13,713 bases of DNA from NCBI GenBank assembly GCA_910585665.1, contig CAJUFI010000088.1, positions 1 to 13,713 on the forward strand, given 5' to 3'. The notes beneath the pieces are model-generated. The model was not told the DNA's origin and did not search any database. It worked only from the letters and a program-made list of their open reading frames with translations. This document shows, in pieces, positions 13,656 through 13,713 of the stretch. The stretch's first letter is position 1. The number at the start of each line of letters is the position of its first letter. The stretch is from an uncultured Acetatifactor sp. GTDB taxonomy: Bacteria > Bacillota > Clostridia > Lachnospirales > Lachnospiraceae. Both the position numbers and the translations under genes were made by a program.

Positions 13656-13713
13656 TTGAAGGCATTTGCGGCGAATGAAATCATGGGAGTCAAAACCTAA
13701 TATGGCAATAGCG
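13656..13713. other. Unassigned right-edge sequence
   Basis: These 58 bp after the palindrome hold no start codon with a ribosome binding site. One frame gives FAANEIMGVKT before a stop, which could be the tail of another broken gene, but I cannot assign it. Confidence 0.3.

Overview
The window looks like a chromosomal segment of a fairly GC-rich Clostridia member, most likely Lachnospiraceae. I infer this from strong AGGAGG-type ribosome binding sites, the use of TTG starts, and the protein types: a PgcA-like phosphosugar mutase, RfbF-like family 2 glycosyltransferases, an LCP protein, an N-anchored HtrA and a long ClpX-like protein. No rRNA, tRNA, CRISPR array or intact insertion sequence was found.

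Layout. Positions 1-266 hold the 3' end of a receiver-domain protein, probably a hybrid histidine kinase. A 277-nt gap with a long inverted repeat leads to a phosphoglucomutase/phosphomannomutase gene (544-2265) with a strong terminator. A frameshifted relic of an AAA-ATPase/PD-(D/E)XK nuclease follows (about 2389-2630). Next come a small membrane-anchored protein (2678-3034) and a translationally coupled glycosyltransferase (3045-4466), whose stop codon lies in a 15-bp tandem repeat. A coiled-coil hypothetical gene runs in the opposite direction (4621-5235).

From 5438 to 10100 four plus-strand genes form the core of a surface-polysaccharide locus: a rhamnosyltransferase-like GT2, a polyprenyl-phosphate sugar phosphotransferase that starts the lipid-linked glycan, an LCP ligase that would attach the finished polymer to the wall, and another rhamnosyltransferase-like GT2. 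The mutase upstream could supply hexose-1-phosphate for nucleotide sugars, so the window covers precursor supply, initiation, extension and wall attachment. No flippase, polymerase or ABC exporter is visible here.

The right end is a protein quality-control pair: an HtrA-type serine protease with PDZ domain (10201-11538) and a ClpX-like AAA+ unfoldase (11747-13297) with a charged N-terminal extension, a CxxC zinc finger and an IGF loop, but no RKH loop. Immediately after clpX lies an AT-richer fragment of a COG2865-type (AlbA/RecG-like) protein, ended by a perfect 32-bp palindrome. The two gene relics, the inverted repeat and the palindrome are the main signs of past mobile-element or recombination activity. 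I found no clear case for an entirely new biological system. The best leads are the unusual ClpX, the uncharacterised small membrane and coiled-coil proteins in the glycan locus, and the palindrome junction.
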